Shown here: in pieces, positions 13,128-25,174 of the stretch
How positions within the stretch are numbered: position 1 is the stretch's first letter
How the letters are laid out: each line of letters opens with the position of its first letter
Assembly (NCBI GenBank): GCA_036924285.1
Contig: JAYKYS010000006.1
Span: forward strand, 23,224,001 to 23,288,000
DNA length: 64,000 bases
Direction: 5' to 3'
Origin: Asterella californica
Lineage: Eukaryota; Streptophyta; Marchantiopsida; Marchantiales; Aytoniaceae
Position numbers and translations under genes: made by a program
The notes under the pieces: generated by a model
What the model was told of the DNA's origin: nothing
Database searches by the model: none
Seen by the model: only the letters and a program-made list of their open reading frames with translations

Positions 13128-13569
13128 TAGGAAAAAATATTTTAGAGCTCTAGAGCTCGTTTCATCCCAGATCCGGGACAGTGAGGCATGATCATGCAGA
13201 AATTTACTCCCTCAGTCCCCCGTATAGACAATTGAACCTGTTCATTCCCCCGATGTTCAAACTTACTTCCTCAGTCCTTGACCGACTGGGGGCACCAACT
13301 GCAGTAGAGGCGTTACCTGGTGAAATGGACGCAAGTTAGCAAACCTGACCTTGGAAAGATTATGGGTTCATAGATACGGTTTGAAAGACAAGTTCTCGTA
13401 TGTCAGGTCGGAGAGAGCAAGAGAGCTAGACGACTAGGCATAGGTCGCGGGGCAGTTTCGATGAAGAGCCGGTTGAAACTGTAATGCATTTGTTCCTTCA
13501 GAATTGGGTTGTAGCGACGCACAGCGATACTTAGAGTGAGGAATCGAGTTTATCTTAGACTCTAAACCT

Positions 13570-15656
13570 ATGGCGGAAGCGGACGCACCTGGATGGTTTG
13601 ATGGGAGTGTTGCTGCGTACGGTGATTACGAAAGAGTTCGTTTCTCTTACGGAGAGATAGACAATTTTAATGTCCTGGTTGACACTAGAGCAAGAGTCAG
13701 TGATACAATCGAAATCACTCCTTGGCAAAGATGGAGACAGACAATGTTGGCGGTGGACAAGACAGAGATTTCTTTAGTCAGAAAGACTTATGTCCAGCTT
13801 CAGTCCGAAGCTGCACGTATTAAGCTGAGCTCTAACTTTGAGTCGATGGAGGATTTTCAATTCGCTATGGATTGTTGGTCTGTGCATAATTCTCAAATCA
13901 ACAAACATTGGAAGACAAGGGAGAATTATTATGTTCGAACTTGCATATTTGGATTTCCATGAGATCTGATCCGCCTACCAGGAAGAGGAATGGATAGTGC
14001 ACCGTCGTACTGACAAGGAAAATCAACAGCCGAATCTGGAATCGAGGTCTTTTTCTGAATGTACCTAACGTCGTCCATCTCATTGTGCAGTTGTGGGAGG
14101 AACTGATTTGAATCAAGAAGTTGGGTTGAGTGACATACGGTTTGAGGTGGGTGTTCATCCACGCAAGTACCTACAGTAGGTGCATACAGACAGGTAGTGA
14201 GACATGAATCGGCAGATCCATTTTCAGAGTTTGGAGCGGAACACAAACCAACTGAATGTTCGAAGGAGAAAAGACTTATGGATAGTGACCTTCATCGCTG
14301 AGAATGGAGAGTTCGATGCCAACGTGATTTGAACTCTGGTGTTTTCTTGATTACTGATGTAACTTGCAGCATACATGTCCCGGTCTTGCATGGTTGGAGA
14401 GGCTCATGTAAGAATGCCCAACACCTTGCTCTCTTGATATGCAATCATGTTGTTATAGATCCTAATGTGTCGTGTGATAGACTAGTCAATGACTTCCGTC
14501 AAACCTTCGAGAAACGGAATACTTACCATGCTACTTATCGAATGCGAGAGAAAGTCCAAGACTGGATCCAAGATGATCAGATGAGATCTTTTTATTCTTA
14601 CCCTTTGTCGAAAAATGTAGGAGGTAGATTCTGAATATATAGTTGAGTATGGAACGTGGTCAGGTTCTAGTATATTCCAGCATATTTTCGTATGTCCTTC
14701 AGCCTATCTGAATATCTTTTCGTGCATAAATAATTGATCAATCTGAAGAGCATTGGACATAGTGGGTTTGAAGCAGCTGCCTACATCCGTAAGATTCCTG
14801 CTCATTTGTGGACACGGTGTCAATTTCCTCTACCACGATATGATAAAGTTGCTTCGAATGTGACTGAGTCCGTGAATGTTGCTCTTAAGCTTATTAGAGA
14901 ATTTGCTCCTTTCCGTGTAGTCATCGAGATGTGGACATATATGATGGATGCGTTTGCAAAATGGAATGTGGATGCACTGGTGTATGCGTCTTAACTCCAT
15001 TTGCAAAGTTCCACTTTGATGAGAACGAGACAATTTGTGGTCAGTTTATTTGTCATGTGTCAAGTGATGACACAGCTCTTGTACAGAAGGTTGAGCCTAG
15101 AGAGCAATATGTGGTGTGTCATGAAAATGTTCCACATTGTGAATGCCTTGAGATGCAAGAGATGTTGTGGCCATGAGCCCATTCCATTGTTTGGAATAGA
15201 GAGTTCAGCAGAGATCCTATGCATAATATTGATAGTGTTTAAAGCAAGACCCTATGTAGAATATATGCATGTTCCATTCCTCCTTTGGTCACTACAAATC
15301 TTGTGTTATCATTCGGGTGTGGTCCGTCTCTAGTAGCTCTCCGGAGAAGGAAGCATCGAGTTGTCCAATATCATCCGATGGCACACAATGTAGAGGAAAT
15401 GAGGGTCGAGTTATAATTGAGCTTGAGTATCCATTGGATGAAGATCTAGTGTACCAGAGCCATATGTTGCAGACTGATTTACACAAGGTAACACATATCA
15501 AACTCAAACGGATGATGAAACCTTTTCATATCCCCCAAAGAACATGTGATACTACCAGCAACCGGACCCCTTCGTAGAAGACATCCAAGCTCCAAGCAAG
15601 GCCACCGAAGGTGTTCTATAGGCAAGTCTCTTGGGCACAACATACGCACTTGTCCG
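13570..15656 (+). pseudogene. Mutator-like (MULE) transposase relic, catalytic core missing
   Basis: Pieces of a plant MULE transposase lie in order on the + strand. The N-terminal domain is at 13570-13962, with FESMEDFQFAMDCWSVHN and KTRENYYVRTC near its end. The HTH-like segment is at 14329-14634 (DPNVSCDRLVNDFR, YRMREKV). The region after the catalytic core is at 14734-14994 (FEAAAYIRKIPAHLWTR, VTESVNVALK). A SWIM-like segment is at 14931-15176 (REQYVV...HCEC), and a zinc knuckle is at 15612-15653. The DDE core expected between the second and third pieces is absent; only about 100 bases separate them. The frame shifts before the SWIM segment. The knuckle reads C-S-I-G-K-S-L-G-H-x4-C, so its second cysteine is Gly. 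No terminal inverted repeats were found. It cannot encode an active transposase. Confidence 0.7.
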
Positions 15657-17584
15657 TAATGTACAGTAGTGAGAGGGTTTGGTCTATATACTCATCATCC
15701 TGTGCTAGAGATTATACACGCAGAAGAGACAATGAGCACTAAAGTTTTCCAGCAAGACTCAGATGGTCATCACGTTGCCAACGGAAGCCATGTGTAGAGG
15801 TATGTGGCTTGAACATGTTGGCTCTAAACCTAGATCTTTCAACCCAAATGTTCTCTATCCACTCTTCTAGCGCAAGTGATCTTGTACTCCGTCGATTCAA
15901 AGTTAAAGTTTGCTATGACTCAAAGGGTACGTATAAGTTGTAGAAACTGTGTTACAAATAGATTCTTCTGTGCTCTATCTGAAATACTCAACTCTGTATT
16001 ATTTAACTGAAAGTAACTCTATATTACTGAAAGCATGACTTAATTGCTTTTCAGCGATGCTAGCTACTCATCAATTCGATCGTCACAACTCTATCTAGTA
16101 CAACCAAAAGATGCTCTAGGGTCGCTCAACCAAATTGATAGAGTCCCAATACAACTTTCTGCACACCCTGGTCTCCTAAGCATTCCAGCAAGATAAAGTA
16201 TGCATGCTTTAAGGGTCTACTCAAATTAAGACATAGCACCAACGATGGTCGTACCTGGCAGCTCCGAAAACCCAAATAGCAACTTATGACTCATCGTGAC
16301 TCCTTTTTCTTTTACCACCTAGAGTTGAAATCAGCCCCACACCTTTATACTGTCAAGTTGTATGTATGAATGGTTGTTTCAGAAACAAACTCATCATCAA
16401 TTGCTCGAAAAGAACCAAAAGATGACAATAGATATGACTGAAAATCTGAACCTTCTAATAACAAAAGCTTCTCTGAATTTTGAGACCTCAGTCCTCTCAA
16501 ATCAGTCGATCAATGATGATCAAACTTCACGAGAAATTGTATTGGACCTTTTACACTCACCCTGAAAAAATTTCAAGTCAAAACCTCAACCTAACTCTCA
16601 AATATGGATCAAAACGTAACCTGTGCTAACTTAAGAGCTTTACAGACCCAAGTACATTTGATCCAAGACCTTGAACAACCTATTCGACCATTGAGATGAA
16701 ACTTTCTAGATATTTTACAAATAAGGCATCCCTCAATCCTGGAAAGTTTCACTTAGAAATTCTATCCAGAACTTAGTCAATCCCCCATGATTGTCACATC
16801 TCGCAATACCCGTCTCAGTCAACTTCAATGGATTGGTTCATAATCCAAAAAGATCAAGAATCAACTAAATCTGGTATCAAAACGACCAACTCGTCGTCAG
16901 CTCTCCAACCCAACTGACAGCTCCTCAAAACTCGTCATAGGTCCCTAGAAACGACCGAAAACGTCGAAATGGGTATGAATTTCACCACCCCTCCACTCAA
17001 TCGATCATAGCGCCCTCAGTCATCCATGAAATCATTCGATTCTTCAGTCCAGATTGTAACCATGATCAAGAGCTTTCCAACCATATCCTTCTTCGCTCAA
17101 GTGGACTTCCAAAGCCTTCCGATCATGGTGGATGCAATGAAGCTTGATGTGAAATGGATTCGAGAAAGAAAGATCCGGAGTCTGTATCAGACCTCCGTCC
17201 ATAACCACCACTCGCGTAGTTCTTCACTCCTCCATGCAGACCATCGAGAAATCCTCATGAATCACTCGCTAAGAAAGAATGCTTTACGAACCTTCGACCC
17301 ACCATTTTATATCCAAATTTGACGACAAAGATCACTAAAGTGACGCGCATAGATTGCTGATTCGGCACGTTCCATTGTCGTGCGATCACTTAAATAAATT
17401 GCGACGTGACATCCATCACACCGTTTGGTGAATTACACGATAAAATTCACGAGACATAGAAAAGAAATACATCCTAAGTTCTACGTGAATTTCACACAAG
17501 AGTCATACCACAACACGACATCCGTCTCTTCTAAACCTGCGCATCCTTCGATATGCATCAACACTCACAAAGTTGTGATCGGCA
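15657..17584. other. Spacer, possibly including the 3' LTR of the adjacent gypsy relic
   Basis: No coding frame is recognisable. Because the pol relic at 17585-19250 runs on the minus strand, its 3' LTR should lie here, but I cannot define TG/CA ends or a polypurine tract. The 16.6-17.3 kb part resembles untranslated retroelement sequence only in texture, which is weak evidence. Confidence 0.3.
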
Positions 17585-19250
17585 TCATGCAATATGTTTG
17601 TATTCTTGACTGATGTCGTCGTTAGCAATAACTTCAACATCCATATCTTCTCCATCATTATCCAAGAAATCAAACTCTGCTCCGACTTCCTCCATGCTTA
17701 TCTCTTCATCTCGCTTCTTGAAGAGTTTTACACGCTTGCCTGCAATGAGAACTTTAAGCTTTGCCCCATCAAGCTCTCTTAGTGAATATGTGGTATTGTC
17801 ATGCACGACAAGAACCACATACGAACCAAACCATCGCTCAGAGAATTTTCTAAGCGCATAGTGTTGGTTGTCCAAGCTACTATCGTACACCAACACCCAA
17901 TTCCTTCCTTAATCTCTTTCGGTCTTAATCGATGAAGCTTATAAAATCTATCTTTGTTTCTCAAACGCGTCTCTTTCAACTTCTTCATTATGATCTCTAC
18001 ATCTTCAAGTCTTCTCTCCAGTTGACGAATTCAGACAACAAGAAGATCTTTATATACTTATCATCTTCCCAAGATAGAACACTCCAAAGGGGTATGTGCT
18101 CCTCAATGGGTATGATAGATTTCTGCCATTGCATCAACTCCGTCAGCATATATCCCGTGATTGAACTATGAGTCGAACGATCAGCCTATAATGCGAATGG
18201 AAGAAATCTTGGTCATTCTCTTACCCTCCCCTTGCAAGCTTTCACAATAGCTTCATTATAGGAGGATGACCACGTTCACTCTTCGTATTTCTCTCTAGAT
18301 TGTAGGTTGTGGTAAGAGCTAACTTCACACCACACTTCTTGAAGAACGCTTTAGTCTCATCAGTGTTCAGCTCTCCTCGATCAGCCGTGATCTTCCCAAC
18401 ACAACCATATCTACAGACCACATCTTCCAACAGAAATTTGCAAACCTCCTCAGTGGATTTTGTTTGTAAGGCTCGCTCTTCCACTTGGTTGGACAAATCC
18501 TCACATGCCAAAACTAAGTATCACATCTGTCATTTATCAACCCGCATAATAACAAGATCTACTACCCACTTATAATGCATTGCAAGTGAATAAGTAGGAT
18601 GTAACCCATCTCGATGCCAACTTCATGAATACTCTTGACAAGTTTGGCATGTCTCCACAAACTGAACTACATCTCTATACATGTTACGTCCTCAATATCT
18701 CTCCTTCAGCTTTATAATGTGGCATAAATACCTCTATGTCCTGTCCATAAGCTCTCATGAAACTCTTGCATGAGTAACTTCTGCATGTCAACCTTGTACA
18801 CAACCCTTTGTGGCATCTTACCACCTTGCTTAGGCTGCTTCCATAAATAATCACCTTGTAGCAAGTAGTTATAAGCCTTCCTCTTAATCTGTTAAAAGTG
18901 GGCATCACTCCATCCTGGCTGTTTAGTCAACAAGCTTAGATAGCGTCCTATGTCTATCCATTCTCCTTCATGTAGCTCCTCCATGAATGGTTTCGAATGC
19001 TCACGCTCACCTCCTTGAGCTCTACAGAAAACAGTAGTGTCAATGTCTTCTTCATCTTCAACCATCTCCTCCTCATCCTCATACCTTGCATGAGACAACA
19101 TATCAGCTATTGGATTGTTCTTCCTCGCTATGTGTCTAAACTCAGGACTTAAGGACTTGATATAAGCAATCTAGCGTAACATAGCAATATTTCACGCACC
19201 TACTGTCTTGTTGCGTCAACGGAAGCTCTTGCTCAGTAGATCACGAAGCT
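17585..19250 (-). pseudogene. Ty3/gypsy pol relic: RNase H end plus integrase
   Basis: Reading the minus strand from right to left, the end of RNase H appears at about 19150-18892 (PEFRHIARKNNPIADMLSHARY, split by a frameshift, followed by an acidic stretch). A degraded integrase zinc-binding region follows at 18908-18684. The integrase core is at 18511-18242 (ITADRGELN, then LTTTYN...ERGHPP). The integrase tail is at 17896-17585 (LRKFSERWFGSYVV, TYSLRELDGAKLK). Frames change between pieces and RT, protease and gag are absent, so it is a truncated dead copy. It differs from both neighbouring gypsy families. Its right end stops where the next LTR begins. Confidence 0.75.
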
Positions 19251-19256
19251 CACAAT

Positions 19257-20317
19257 GCTAACTTGCAAACCACAATCACAAGTTAACGTCCATGCACCAC
19301 TTACCTTAACTCTGTTTGGTCCGGACGGGAGTTGGACCGTCTCCTTAACTCTCAAGCTTAGCATTCTCTAAGTTCTAACCTAGATCCAGCTAGGTCGGTC
19401 CCATAACATGACTTGGAGCAGACTTCTCATAAAGTCCAGGGTCCTAAACGGTACTTCTAGCACACCTAGCAGTCCAATCGTCTATGATGTCCGTCTGGGT
19501 CCAAGCTACCGAACGGTGATCTAACCCGTCGTCTCGTTCTCTAGTCTTGCCCCAATCCTTGGATTGTTCTTAAGTCCAGACGTCCAAGTCTAGACCAGAA
19601 CGCACCTTGCTACTAGCTCAACCATCACCTCATGCTCCCAGAGTCCACCCACCGAACTCTGGGTTGGGTGACTCGTCCTTGTCCACCTAGGCATCGAGCC
19701 TGTCTCATAAATACTTATGGGGATCGACAGTCTCGTCCTCCTCTTTGGTCCTTGAAAATTATACCACAACCCGATCACGAGATCAGCCATAATTCTCAGC
19801 TCGAGTTTGAGGAGTTCTACATATCTCTAGAAAGCTCTCGCCGAGACCTTTCCAATGATACCTTACTCGCCTCGTGATCTTACGTGGAGCTCTGTCCATG
19901 ATCCAAAACGTCACTGGAGCTCCAACACTTAGCAGTTTTTCTGAAAACATGTGGTCCAGACCCAGACTCGAACCCTATGGTTCGGACCAGCGTCCGAACC
20001 ACGGGCCGAACCACGGTCCGTCTACGTCGGACTCACGTCCCAATCTCGTGTCTTGAACGCACGTCTCAAATTTATGTTTCGATCCGTTTCTAGACTTGCC
20101 CTCTTAGATCAGCTTTCGTCTGGGGTCGTCTTGAGGTAGATCCTTATGTCGTAATCCATTGTGCCAACCTTGGTTCAGAGAACCACTTAGAGTTCATCTG
20201 ATCGTGACTTCCCGGGCAAGCCGTTAAGTCCTACTCGTAGCGTTCACAACCTAACGCAAGTCCACTAGGGTTTTATTGTTCATGTCTGCACCCGATCTTG
20301 AGACTGAGGTCGCGACA
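19257..20317 (-). repeat. 3' LTR of the chromovirus (left boundary approximate)
   Basis: The right end is well supported. 20016-20317 aligns in the same orientation with 25981-26245, sharing CGGACTCACGTC, GACTTGCCC, GTTCACAACC and CTTGAGACTGA. It ends in CGCGACA just before a purine-rich minus-strand tract. In element orientation it opens TGTCGCGACC. The left end is placed near 19257 only because the neighbouring pol relic stops there. The part left of 20016 has no counterpart in the right copy. Confidence 0.55.
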
Positions 20318-21049
20318 TTCACCTTCATTTTGGAGGTTGATGTGTTCATCAACAATAATCTTTAAGTTAACGCCAAGTTCAGAATGGGTAGCCAACCACT
20401 TGACGCCAGAATTGCATTCTGGTAGCTAACTCACAATTCTCTTCTTGACTTGAGTCTTAAGTTGTCGCTATAACACTTTAAAATTCCAACTAGTCTCCGG
20501 AAAGCCTAACCTTTTTGGCCATCTCTAAACAAAATTAGTTGACAATTTCTAAACATTCTACTTAAGACTCTAACTTGATAACTTATAAGTATTCACACAT
20601 ACTTACGAGGTCCTTCGAAGCTCACTTTATGATCGCAACCTAATTTGACTTAGACGAGCGACTAAGTTTACTTTGCAGTTAGAAACCACAACGTAAGATC
20701 ACCCCAAGGCCCAAGACCAGTATAAAAATTCATACTTGCTTTGTCAACGCTACGACAAATCTAAGTCTTGACTTCAAGACTTAGTCTTGATTTAGATGCT
20801 TATCCCAACCAACTCGTTTCTTTTGACTGTGCTTCGTTCCTCCTCTTGACAACATCCTAGGCATCTGATCAGAACTAGTCACAACCATGCACTACCAATA
20901 CACTTAGACAAATTTCAAGAAACCAATTCTTTAATTTCACAAAATACAAGTCAAAGCTACAAAGTCCATCGGCCCACATCGCCTCAAGTTGCTACTCGTA
21001 TGATTTGTCGTTCCTTCACTCTTTGCTGGAAGGAGATGTCCTCATGTTG
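20318..21049 (-). other. 3' untranslated region of the chromovirus with candidate polypurine tract
   Basis: Lies between the stop of the chromodomain frame and the 3' LTR. On the minus strand the last bases before the LTR read AAAATGAAGGTGAA, a plausible polypurine tract (20318-20331). No open frame of interest. Confidence 0.45.
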
Positions 21050-21502
21050 CTAACGTCCTTGTTGTCCTTGTCGTCGTTTGAAGAGATTCAATACTTCATT
21101 TGCATGTGCTAGATCTTCCTCTGGCACCCAAGTTGCTTCCTTCAAATGGTATCCACGCCATTTGACCAAGTACTCCATCCGGTTGGATTTACGCCGTATT
21201 CCGCAAAATGATCTTTACCTCGTATTTTGCTTCGTCTTGCACGACATCAGATTGAGGCCTGAGAACTTGTTTGCACTTCGATCGCAAATCATCCTTCTGA
21301 AGTATTTCTTTAATAAAGAAACATGGAAAGTCGGATGCAACTGCCACTCAAGAGGAAGGTCTAACATATAGACATCTTCGTGCGGATTCTTAACAATGAC
21401 AAAAGGTCTCGCAAACTTTGATGAGAACTTAACCAAAATTCCTTCCGGAAAGGTGAAGTTCTTTGTACTCAACCATACTTCTTCGTCCACTTGAAACTTC
21501 AT
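21050..21502 (-). pseudogene. Integrase C-terminus and chromodomain
   Basis: The frame at 21502-21215 carries a gypsy integrase tail (VWLSTKNF, then LHPTFHVSLLKKY). Below it, in another frame, 21214-21050 reads RRKSNRM, EYLVKWRGY, EATWVPEEDL and ends at a TAG (21050-21052). YLVKWRGY...E-x-TW is the core of a chromodomain, the C-terminal module of chromoviruses that binds histone-tail marks and guides integration. Its aromatic and tryptophan positions are kept, although a frameshift separates it from the integrase. This places the element in the chromovirus branch of Ty3/gypsy. Confidence 0.75.
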
Positions 21503-22454
21503 TTGCCACCGATGCTTGTTTACTTGCTTCGTGTAACGTTGCTACGTCTTCTCGAGATTCTTCTTCACTTGTTCTTCACGCCGCTACATTTTTGCCACCA
21601 ACTCTTCAGCTAATGTTTGTCGTGTTCTTGGTCATGCTGATGTAGAACTCCTTGCAAGAGTCAAGTCAAGAGGTCCTTCTGGCTCACGTCCGTAAGTCTG
21701 CAAGAAAGACGATTCATCAGTTGCTGAATGTTTTGTGAAATTGTAGCAGTACTCCACAAGATTGAGTCACTCCGTCCAATCACTTTGGTCCACGCTCACA
21801 TAATTTCTCAAGTATTGATTCAGAACCGAGTTAACTCGTTCCGTTTGCCATCTGTTTCGAGATGAAAGGTGGTACTAAATTTTAACTAATGTTTTGGAAT
21901 GATTGTTTTCAAAAGACACTTGTGAACTTGGAGTCTCGATCTGAAATAATACTCCGGGGTAATCCATGTAAACGTCACCAAGTATCTAAGAACAACCAAG
22001 AAGTCGTGAATGCTGTTGCGGTATCCAAGGTCGAGACACACTTCGTTAGTTTGCTAAACCGGTCAATTATCACAAAGATAACGTTGTATCCATTTGAGTC
22101 AAGGAGGGATACAATGAAGTCCATGCTAATGCTTTACCAAGGTCTGACTGGAATCGGCAAAGGATGAAGCAACCCATGTTTTCTTCTCGTAAGAAACACG
22201 ATTCGTCTGACATGTTACGTTTTCATAAAGTGGGCAACATCGTCTTTCATGTGGGACCAATAATGTTTTTTAGCTATCACTGCTAAAGTGGAATTTTCTC
22301 CTTTATGGTCTGATAAGAGCGCATCATGACATTCTTTGAGCAACTTAGTCCTAATTTTTCCTTGTCCTTCATAAATCCAACTTTGCTTAAACATAAGTAG
22401 TCCACGTCTTAGCTGCATGTTCTGCAACTTCACTCCTCGCTTGAGCCGTTCCAA
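21503..22454 (-). pseudogene. Chromovirus integrase zinc-binding domain and core, degraded
   Basis: The zinc-binding region is at 22454-22215 (LLKECHDALLSDHKGE, then KKHYWSHMKDDVAHF), matching the H2C2 region of gypsy integrases. Further left, the minus strand shows core fragments in shifting frames: IDRFSKLTKCVS near 22.1 kb, ETDGKRNELT near 21.85 kb, and SATDESSFLQTYGREP near 21.7 kb. Several frameshifts and stops break the core. In an intact copy this enzyme joins element cDNA to chromosomal DNA. Confidence 0.65.
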
Positions 22455-24024
22455 GTACTCCTTCGCTTAGTCATCGTCCATGTAACCTTGACGTATTCGT
22501 CTCTCCAAGCCTTACTCCTTAGGATACATAGCTCGCAAAATCTGTGTTGATGATTGAAGATATTCTTCTTTGCGACGACATTGTCATTTCTCGCTTTGTG
22601 GATTACTTTCACATTCATGAGCGCCAAGGTATCATGCCACCGTAGTTGCTTTGGCGTCACCTGATCTTGTGTCTCAAAGTACTTGAGTGAAATATTATCA
22701 GTATACACTTGGGTTTTGTGAAGTCCCAAGTAATGCCGTCATTTTCTCAAGCAATGAACCACCGCAAACAATTCCTTCTCGTGAGTCAGTCATCGACTCT
22801 CCGTCCCAGATAACTTCTTACTTTCGTACGCTATAAGTTTTCCATCTTGCACCAACACTCCATCAATTCGCATAGTCATTCGCATCTGTGTGCACCTCGA
22901 ATGGTTTGTCAAACTCCGGCAGCTTCAAAACTGACTCTTTTGACAAAATGGATTTGATTGTCTGAAACGCATCATCCACCTCCTTGATCCAACTTACATG
23001 TGCATCTTTTCTCGTCCAGCCCGTCAACGGCTTCACGATCTTTGAAAATCTCTGCACATACTTGCGGTAAAATTGCGTCAATCCTAAGAATCGCCGCATC
23101 CTCTTCACTATAGTCGGGGGCTCCCAAGTAACAATCACGTCCACCTTTTGTGGACGTGATTGTTACTTGATTTGGACGTGATTTAAGGACCAACTCTTTC
23201 TGCACTAATGACATGTATCAAGAAGTTAATGCGTTCCAAATCAAACTCACTCTTGTCAACGTTGGTAAACTGCTTATGCTCCCGCAGCTTCGTCAACACC
23301 ACCCTTAGCTGCTCCGCATGCGACTCCAAGGTTTTGGAGTAGATCAAGATGTTGTCGATGTAAACAGTGACAAACTCATCCATCTCCTCGCAAAAAATTG
23401 TGTTCATCAATATGATGAATGTCGAAGGGGCGTTGCATCAAATGACAATCATCACAAATTCAAATGATCTGTATCTGGTTCGACAAAGCGGTCTTCTGGA
23501 TCAACTATCCAGATCTGGTAATATCTTGACTTCAAGTCTATCTTGCTGAAGTACTTTGAGCACACTAACCTATCAAACAAGTCATATATCCTTGGCAAGA
23601 GATCATTATTCTTCACCGTTACCTTATTGAGCGCACGGTAATCTATGCAAAGTCGTAACTTCTCATCCTTCTTCTTGGCAAAAAGAACTGGGGTTCCGTA
23701 AGGTGACTTGCTAGTCCAAATATATTCCTGCGCTAATAGCTAATCGAGTTGTCTTTTCAACTCAAAGAGTTTCACCTGATCGAGTCGGTAAGGGGCTTTG
23801 GAAGGTGATTCTGACCCTGACAAGACCTCGATCTTGTAATCCACCACTCGTCTTGGAGATAATTCAGCAAGTAACTCATCCATCAAGACATCCTCAAACT
23901 CCTTAATCACTTCACGAAGCACCTCCGGAAGTTTAGTCGTGTCTCTTGATGTTTTCTCTTGTCCGTCACCCGTCATCAAATCTGCAATCCGCATCAAACA
24001 CATGACTCCGTCGTTAAAGTCCAT
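22455..24024 (-). pseudogene. Chromovirus reverse transcriptase and RNase H, degraded
   Basis: 24024-23740 is the linker before RT (RRVVDYKIEVLSGSESPSKA, PYRLDQVKLFELKRQLD). RT palm fragments follow at 23740-23183, including a [16 protein letters not shown] motif near 23650 and VYIDNILIYSK near 23360. The catalytic YxDD box reads YIDN, so one metal-binding aspartate is lost. 23144-22863 covers the connection to RNase H (RFLGLTQFYRKYV, FEVHTDAN). 22729-22430 has VYTDNISLKYF and PKQLRWHD. Stops and shifts separate the blocks, so it is inactive. Confidence 0.75.
23125..23169. repeat. Perfect 20-bp hairpin inside pol
   Basis: CAAGTAACAATCACGTCCAC (23125-23144) is followed after the 5-base loop CTTTT by its exact complement (23150-23169). 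One arm is the normal coding sequence for VDVIVTW at the RT-RNase H junction. The other arm is an inverted copy of it and breaks the frame. Confidence 0.85.
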
Positions 24025-24549
24025 CTATTTACCTTTGATCAAATTCACCGTAAAGTCGTTATTTTTCTGCGTCTTTCGGATCAACCTCACTCCTAGCTTT
24101 CGTCTTTTAACTTTGACGTTCAACCTCAAAGGTTTTCTCTTAAGTTCCACTTCAAACCTGTCCAAGAAAGTGTTTCCCAAAATCGCATGGATGTCGTCCA
24201 TCTCGCATACCGTGAAGTTCTCTATGAACTCCAACTTCCCACACGCAAATCGTACGTCCAAGGGCACTTCAGAAATTTGGTACGTCTTACCCTCGGTAAA
24301 GCACACCTGAATAGGCTTGTCTACCTTGGAGGTGGACAAGTCCAACTTCTTCACCAACTTCAGACTTATGAAGGAGTTGGTCGCTCTTGAGTCCGCAAGA
24401 AAAGTTACATCACGGTTAGCAACTTTGGCTTGTAAAAACATCAATCTTGGAGTCTTCTTCGTGGTTCTCAAGGTCACAGTCATGTGGTCTTCCAACAAGT
24501 CCTTTGTAACATACGCATTCATGCTACAGTTACTAACTTTATGTTTCAT
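24025..24549 (-). pseudogene. Retropepsin-type protease of the chromovirus
   Basis: A 174-residue open frame holds the aspartic protease domain that cuts the gag-pol polyprotein. The catalytic motif near residues 50-58 reads FLADSRATNSFIS where the family has D-S-G-A-T. The glycine is replaced by Arg, which should disable the enzyme. A second family motif, AILGNTFLDRFEVEL, follows. The frame runs directly on from the gag zinc knuckle upstream. It ends at a stop just before the RT linker, whose first Met lies at 24022-24024. Confidence 0.75.
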
Positions 24550-24850
24550 GCACCCCTTAGCAATATGACCCGCCTCGCCACAATTGTAGCAAGTAAACTT
24601 AACACCATTGCCCTTCTGAGGTGTTTACCCTTTAGATTTCGACCTAGTTTGCTGTCATTTTGCTGTCAGGACAGAAGAATCCTTTTGATCCTTCTCACTC
24701 CATCTCATTGTCGTTGAAGCCCTTGTTCTTCTTCTGAACCTTGTCCATGTTGCGTGGTTCAAAAGGTTTATGTTGCTGGACTTCGTCGTCTCCAATCCGC
24801 TCCGCTAGCTTCAAAAGTTTGGTACATGTCTCAAGTAGCTTTAGCATCCG
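24550..24850 (-). pseudogene. C-terminal gag remnant with intact CCHC zinc knuckle
   Basis: The minus strand reads CYNCGEAGHIAKGC at about 24553-24594, a perfect C-x2-C-x4-H-x4-C knuckle that binds element RNA in gag. It is in frame with the protease that follows. Upstream, frames with LKLLETCTKLLKLAERIGDD and KPFEPRNMDKVQKKNKG look like the end of gag, broken by a stop. The capsid part of gag is missing. Confidence 0.65.
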
Positions 24851-25153
24851 AAAGAGAGCCATCTCCAAGCTAGACTTGAGTCCTCCAAGAAGATTTCAAG
24901 TTCTAACTCTGAAAACTGAAAATATGAGAACGACGGTAAACTCTTTCTCGAGAGCTTACTATTTGGTATTGAAAAATCTCTCAACTTCCGAAAGACATAA
25001 ATCTCTCTGTACAATTGATCTCTCGGATATATAAAGCTTGTTGGAAAGCTTATCTTACCCACTATAACATAGTGTATGTACAAAGATTTTGAACTCATGT
25101 TCAAAAACGGACATGAACTGTACTAAAGACTAAATACGAATCTTTGTATCGAG
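24851..25153 (-). other. Leader and 5' coding start of the second (inserted) LTR family
   Basis: Lies between the primer site and the chromovirus gag remnant. An 87-codon minus-strand frame (24841-25104) has no recognised domain. The change from gag-like protein to this leader near 24.85 kb is my estimate of a recombination junction. Confidence 0.35.
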
Positions 25154-25171
25154 GTCTCTGCAACGGAACCA
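25154..25171 (-). other. Primer-binding site matching tRNA-Glu (16 of 18)
   Basis: The + strand GTCTCTGCAACGGAACCA matches the 3' end of plant tRNA-Glu (GTCCCGGCAACGGAACCA, from memory) at 16 of 18 positions. It lies 3 bases from the LTR edge at 25175, the expected geometry for a minus-strand element. Confidence 0.7.
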
Positions 25172-25174
25172 AAA

